A stretch of 57,942 nt of DNA, taken from a virus. Location: positions 1-57,942 of the IMG/VR virus record IMGVR_UViG_3300025009_000122; one strand, given 5' to 3'. The notes beneath the pieces are model-generated. The model was not told the DNA's origin. It saw nothing but the letters and a program-made list of their open reading frames with translations, and did not search any database. The stretch's first letter is position 1, and the number at the start of each line of letters is the position of its first letter. A program made the position numbers and the translations under genes. Below, piece by piece: positions 55,717-57,942 of the stretch.

Positions 55717-55732
55717 GGGATCTACAAATCCC
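55717..55732 (+). terminator. Weak hairpin after the tail fibre gene
   Basis: GGGAT (55717-55721) and ATCCC (55728-55732) with a CTACAA loop, no T run. It is the only terminator-like structure at the end of the late region; a Rho-dependent or readthrough end is equally possible. Confidence 0.35.
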
Positions 55733-55748
55733 GGGTAGCGTAATCCTC

Positions 55749-55925
55749 ATGTTACTCGACCCTATCGACAAACCCCCTGACCCATGCCCAACCTGCGAAC
55801 GCGAGAACGCACGGGTGGAGTGGGTCAAGGAGGTGGTTCGGAAAATGCGGGAGGACTGGCGGCTGCCGCGTGTTCTTTACCGGGATGCGCGGCCCGCTGA
55901 TTGCGTTGCCTCGTTTTTTGCCTGA
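55749..55925 (+). CDS. Small CxxC protein, 58 aa
   Basis: ATG 55749 opens 58 codons: DPIDKPPDPCPTCERENARV (CxxC at ~13-16) then VEWVKEVVRKMREDWRLP, like the small zinc or rubredoxin-style peptides common in phages. The SD is poor. It overlaps the 3' end of the convergent gene (55877) by 49 bases. Composition is plausible, evidence moderate. Confidence 0.4.
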   Translation: MLLDPIDKPPDPCPTCERENARVEWVKEVVRKMREDWRLPRVLYRDARPADCVASFFA

Positions 55926-56158
55926 TGCACGCCGGCGCCAAAGGCTTTGCGCAGTTGCGCGAGCGTGTATTTCTTTTCGTCATCGTCCTTGGCGCGTGCT
56001 TTTTCTTTTAATTCTTCCGCGCATCCTATGTACCCCTTTAACGTCTCGATCAGCCATTCGTATTCTGACTCATCGCAATCTTCTTCCATCGCCTCCAGGC
56101 AACAATTTAACCCTTCAAAAGCTCCGCCCCAAACTGACGCGAACTTTTCCACGCTCAT
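55877..56158 (-). CDS. Acidic protein, 93 aa
   Basis: ATG 56158 follows GGAGG (AAAGGAGGCCGCCAT). The product is helical and acidic (FEGLNCCLEAMEEDCDESEY; WLIETLKGYIGCAEELKEKA) with four cysteines in its first half. It lies between the attachment region and the end of the structural genes, on the leftward strand. No family recognised; possibly a lysogen-expressed gene next to attP. Confidence 0.6.
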   Translation of the reverse strand: MSVEKFASVWGGAFEGLNCCLEAMEEDCDESEYEWLIETLKGYIGCAEELKEKARAKDDDEKKYTLAQLRKAFGAGVHQAKNEATQSAGRASR

Positions 56159-56237
56159 ATGGCGGCCTCCTTTCTGGCCTGAATTTCGGGGATACGTAAC
56201 AAGGCGGGACGGTTAAAATATACACGATTTTTGACGA

Positions 56238-56262
56238 AACCGCAAGCACGCAACCGCAAGCA
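56238..56262 (+). repeat. Arm-type integrase sites, left side (two copies)
   Basis: AACCGCAAGCA occurs at 56238-56248 and 56252-56262, direct repeats 14 bases apart, next to the tRNA-derived core. The same motif recurs on the other side of the core (56368-56377 inverted, 56401-56411, 56416-56424), the arrangement of integrase arm sites. Confidence 0.65.
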
Positions 56263-56266
56263 GGCA

Positions 56267-56315
<49 letters not shown>

Positions 56316-56335
56316 ACGCCCCACGATTAGTCAAT

Positions 56336-57439
56336 TTATTCAATATTTTCCATATTTCCAATTGCGCCGCTTGCGGTCTTTTGCACCTCGTTTGAGCCAG
56401 AACCGCAAGCATTATCCGCAAGCATAAATTTTCCCTCTAACCGGGACATGGCATCTTTCATGCTGTCGCCGATGGAATGCAAATAAATCTCGGTCGTTCT
56501 CACTTCCAGATGGCCCAAAATGCCGGAAATTGTTTTGGTCGAAACCTTCTCTTTGTCGGAGAGAAGGCTCGCTACAAAATGACGCAAGGCATGGAACCCG
56601 AACGGAGGATCTATTCCGGCTTTTTTGCAGAGCGAAGGCATGAGCTTGGGGCGATTTTTGAACCTGCGTTTCGTTACCGGATTGTAAAATACGATGGCGT
56701 CCTGTTCGCGGTTGTCCCATAGGCGCTTTAGAATGTCATAAAGATCGGCGTTCATGTACGTGCCGATCGGTGCGTATGCTCCCCCTTTTCGTTTTCTTGT
56801 CCACCTGGTAACTTGGCGCTTCTCGAAATTCACATCCAGCCATCTGAGCCTCAATATTTCATCGATTCTGGCAACGGTGTGAAGGAGGGTCAAGATAAGC
56901 GGCCTGTCGTTTGGGCCTGCGGCGAGTATGAGCTTTAAAACTTCTTCCTCGGAAGGAATGCGCTTTTCGGCCGGCGTGTGCGGCATTTTGTCGATATCCT
57001 CACACGGGTTGATATGGATGAGCTTCAGCCGTTTTTTTGCATACGCGAATAGGGCGGACAGGTCTTTTCTGTGCACATTCAAGTTATGATTGGAATGTCG
57101 GGTGTTCAAATAAGCGCCGACGATCTGAGGCGTGATTTCATCGATCGGGATGTTTCCAGCGTATTCGAGGAAGGACTTGTAAACGTAGGCTTTATATTTG
57201 TAAGTTTTGGTCGCGAATCGTCTTTCGGCTTCATCAAGGTACAGGGACGCGCATTCCCTAAAGGCCATGCCGTGTTGGGTCTGTTGTTGCTTTGATGCCC
57301 CCTGCACTTCCTTTCGGCGCGTTTCTCTTCCTGCCCGGGCAGCTCCCTTTGTCGCGAACCCTCCCCCGGCATAGGTCTTCAGAAGGTATTGAAACGAGTA
57401 CCGCCAGTCTCCCCGCTCCTTGTCCTTCCATAACCCCAT
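56336..57439 (-). CDS. int: Tyrosine integrase
   Basis: The 367-aa protein is a tyrosine recombinase: N-terminal basic arm-binding segment (~1-50), SAM-like core-binding domain (RECASLYLDEAERRFATKTY, ~61-150), catalytic domain with Arg191 (VARIDEIL), Lys in RKRKGG (~216-218), His283-x-x-Arg286 (HALRH), His310 (GHLEVRTT) and nucleophile Tyr319. Complete. It performs integration and excision between attP and the host tRNA-Pro. ATG 57439 follows GGGAGG located inside the upstream HTH gene. Arm-type repeats lie within its last codons. Confidence 0.96.
   Translation of the reverse strand: MGLWKDKERGDWRYSFQYLLKTYAGGGFATKGAARAGRETRRKEVQGASKQQQTQHGMAFRECASLYLDEAERRFATKTYKYKAYVYKSFLEYAGNIPIDEITPQIVGAYLNTRHSNHNLNVHRKDLSALFAYAKKRLKLIHINPCEDIDKMPHTPAEKRIPSEEEVLKLILAAGPNDRPLILTLLHTVARIDEILRLRWLDVNFEKRQVTRWTRKRKGGAYAPIGTYMNADLYDILKRLWDNREQDAIVFYNPVTKRRFKNRPKLMPSLCKKAGIDPPFGFHALRHFVASLLSDKEKVSTKTISGILGHLEVRTTEIYLHSIGDSMKDAMSRLEGKFMLADNACGSGSNEVQKTASGAIGNMENIE
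56368..56424. repeat. Arm-type integrase sites, right side (three copies)
   Basis: ACCGCAAGCG on the minus strand at 56377-56368, AACCGCAAGCA at 56401-56411 and CCGCAAGCA at 56416-56424. They overlap the 3' end of the integrase gene and, with the pair at 56238-56262, bracket the tRNA-derived core. Five copies in under 200 bases fit arm binding by integrase and excisionase. Confidence 0.65.
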
Positions 57440-57620
57440 TAATTGCCTCCCGGCGAAACCGCAACGCTCGGATACCTGCGGGGAAAAACCCGCCCAAGCG
57501 TCGCTGATTGTCGTATACGGCCCGCTCCGAAATGTTTAAAAGCTCCGCAACCTCTTTCACCGTGAGCAGCGGAGAAAGCTTTTCGGGTTCTTCATTATAT
57601 TTTCTTGCCGGGAGTGTCAA
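57258..57620 (-). CDS. HTH (excisionase-like) protein overlapping the integrase
   Basis: A clear HTH_17 unit: LLTVKEVAELLNISERAVYD followed by NQRRLGGFFPAGIRALRFRR, the fold of excisionases and MerR-type binders. The start is uncertain: TTG 57620 lies 9 bases after the DUF1643 stop. The frame has no stop until 57258, so its C terminus overlaps the integrase start by 182 bases. That tail (RDKGSCPGRKRNAPKGSAGG) looks less like protein, and the functional part may end soon after the wing. Position just before int suggests excisionase or an accessory for recombination. Confidence 0.7.
   Translation of the reverse strand: MTLPARKYNEEPEKLSPLLTVKEVAELLNISERAVYDNQRRLGGFFPAGIRALRFRREAINGVMEGQGAGRLAVLVSIPSEDLCRGRVRDKGSCPGRKRNAPKGSAGGIKATTDPTRHGL
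57594..57620 (-). promoter_or_regulatory. Possible promoter upstream of integrase
   Basis: Perfect TTGACA (57620-57615) and TATAAT (57599-57594) on the minus strand, but with only 15 bases between, below the usual 16-18. It could give integrase expression independent of the leftward early operon. The boxes lie within the N-terminal codons of the HTH frame. Confidence 0.35.
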
Positions 57621-57628
57621 GGATTTGC

Positions 57629-57942
57629 CTATTTCATAACAGCGGTCATAACCGGATGGTATTCCACCGGCTTGAGGTCTTTCTTCAAATACAGCGGATG
57701 CCCCGGATGCCCGCCTCCGGTCACCGTGAGGCACGACAGCCGACCGGCGAGCATTTGCTCAACCTGCTCGGCGCGGTTCAGGTGCTCTCCGTGATTTCCC
57801 CATGCAGCCACAATCACCCCGGCCCAATTCGCCGCGCATTTGATGATTCGGTCGTTATCCTGTCCAATCGGCTCAGAGGCGGCTTTCATTTCCTTCGGAT
57901 CCGTCGCCCTAAAGCTGAAGATGTTCGCCATCCAGAGGCTGC
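57629..57942 (-). CDS. DUF1643 family protein, C-terminal part (continues from 1-324)
   Basis: Continuation of the gene starting at 324. This part covers the end of the NxFSFRATDP region, IGQDNDRIIK, VIVAAWGNHG and GHPLYLKKDLKP, ending at TAG 57629. It lies directly before the HTH and integrase genes, so the leftward early operon reaches integrase through the circle, as in lambda-like arrangements. Confidence 0.88.
   Translation of the reverse strand, partial: SLWMANIFSFRATDPKEMKAASEPIGQDNDRIIKCAANWAGVIVAAWGNHGEHLNRAEQVEQMLAGRLSCLTVTGGGHPGHPLYLKKDLKPVEYHPVMTAVMK
57815..57942. repeat. Terminal direct repeat, right copy
   Basis: Same sequence as 1-128 with one mismatch (a at 57816 against c at 2). 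The right copy keeps the Val codon of the DUF1643 protein and is the more credible version. Confidence 0.95.

Noticed and set aside
57815-57942. Biological terminal repeat of a linear phage genome
   Set aside because: The length matches a common assembly k-mer, one end carries a base error, and a gene reads through; an assembly overlap of a circle is simpler.

Overview
The window is a complete, closed circle of a temperate, podovirus-like bacteriophage genome (about 57.8 kb unique). Its first ~128 bases recur at its end with one mismatch, and a DUF1643 gene reads in frame across that junction. There is no bacterial housekeeping gene. A long tail, tape-measure protein and tail sheath are absent, while a portal, an N4-gp56-type capsid protein, a nozzle-like tail protein, ejection-type proteins and a 3158-residue polyvalent protein are present, so a short-tailed virion is the best fit. 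The 3' half of a bacterial-type proline tRNA (anticodon TGG) beside the integrase, and SD-led GC-rich genes, point to a bacterial host that I cannot name; a proteobacterium is only a guess.

Layout. (a) 12.3 kb down to 1 and, through the circle, 57.6 to 56.3 kb, minus strand: a leftward early operon starting at a promoter/operator near 12.33 kb. It carries an HTH protein, a RyR-domain protein, a RecT-like annealing protein, a two-gene Rad50-like ATPase, a UvrD-type helicase, NinB, a Ref/DUF968-like nuclease, zinc proteins, a Gp37/Gp68 protein, an ASCH protein and DUF1643, ending with an HTH/excisionase-like gene, integrase and attP. (b) 12.4-15.5 kb: immunity region with a LexA/CI-type repressor, a lipoprotein co-directional with it, a small membrane protein, a leaderless cro-like gene and an antisense trypsin-like protease. 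(c) 15.5-24.2 kb, plus strand: regulators, small zinc and membrane proteins, a broken cytosine-C5 methyltransferase overprinted by a second gene, a replication module (replisome organiser, CHC2 primase domain, DnaB-like ATPase, SSB), a PDDEXK-like nuclease, and an amidase endolysin. (d) 24.4-55.7 kb, plus strand: lysis membrane protein, small and large terminase, portal, scaffold, capsid, connector and tail genes interrupted by two HNH homing endonucleases, then ejection proteins, the giant protein and an SGNH-esterase tail fibre. (e) 55.7-57.6 kb: attP in a tRNA-Pro 3' half flanked by repeated integrase arm-type sites, and integrase.

How it works together. Two early promoters, leftward and rightward, have the same design: a TTGACA box, an 18-base spacer filled by a TACAC-N10-GTGTA operator, and a TATAAT-like box. 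The repressor probably shuts both. In the lysogen the repressor, the lipoprotein and probably the protease are expressed; on induction the leftward operon supplies recombination and excision functions and the rightward operon supplies regulators, replication, lysis and virion genes.

Most notable: a 210-codon gene with its own ribosome binding site lies wholly inside the C5-methyltransferase gene in another frame. The methyltransferase frame is cut by a single TAA that is explained by a change silent in the overlapping gene. Other leads are the Rad50-like ATPase divided at its zinc hook, the antisense intracellular protease in the immunity region, and the multi-enzyme giant protein.
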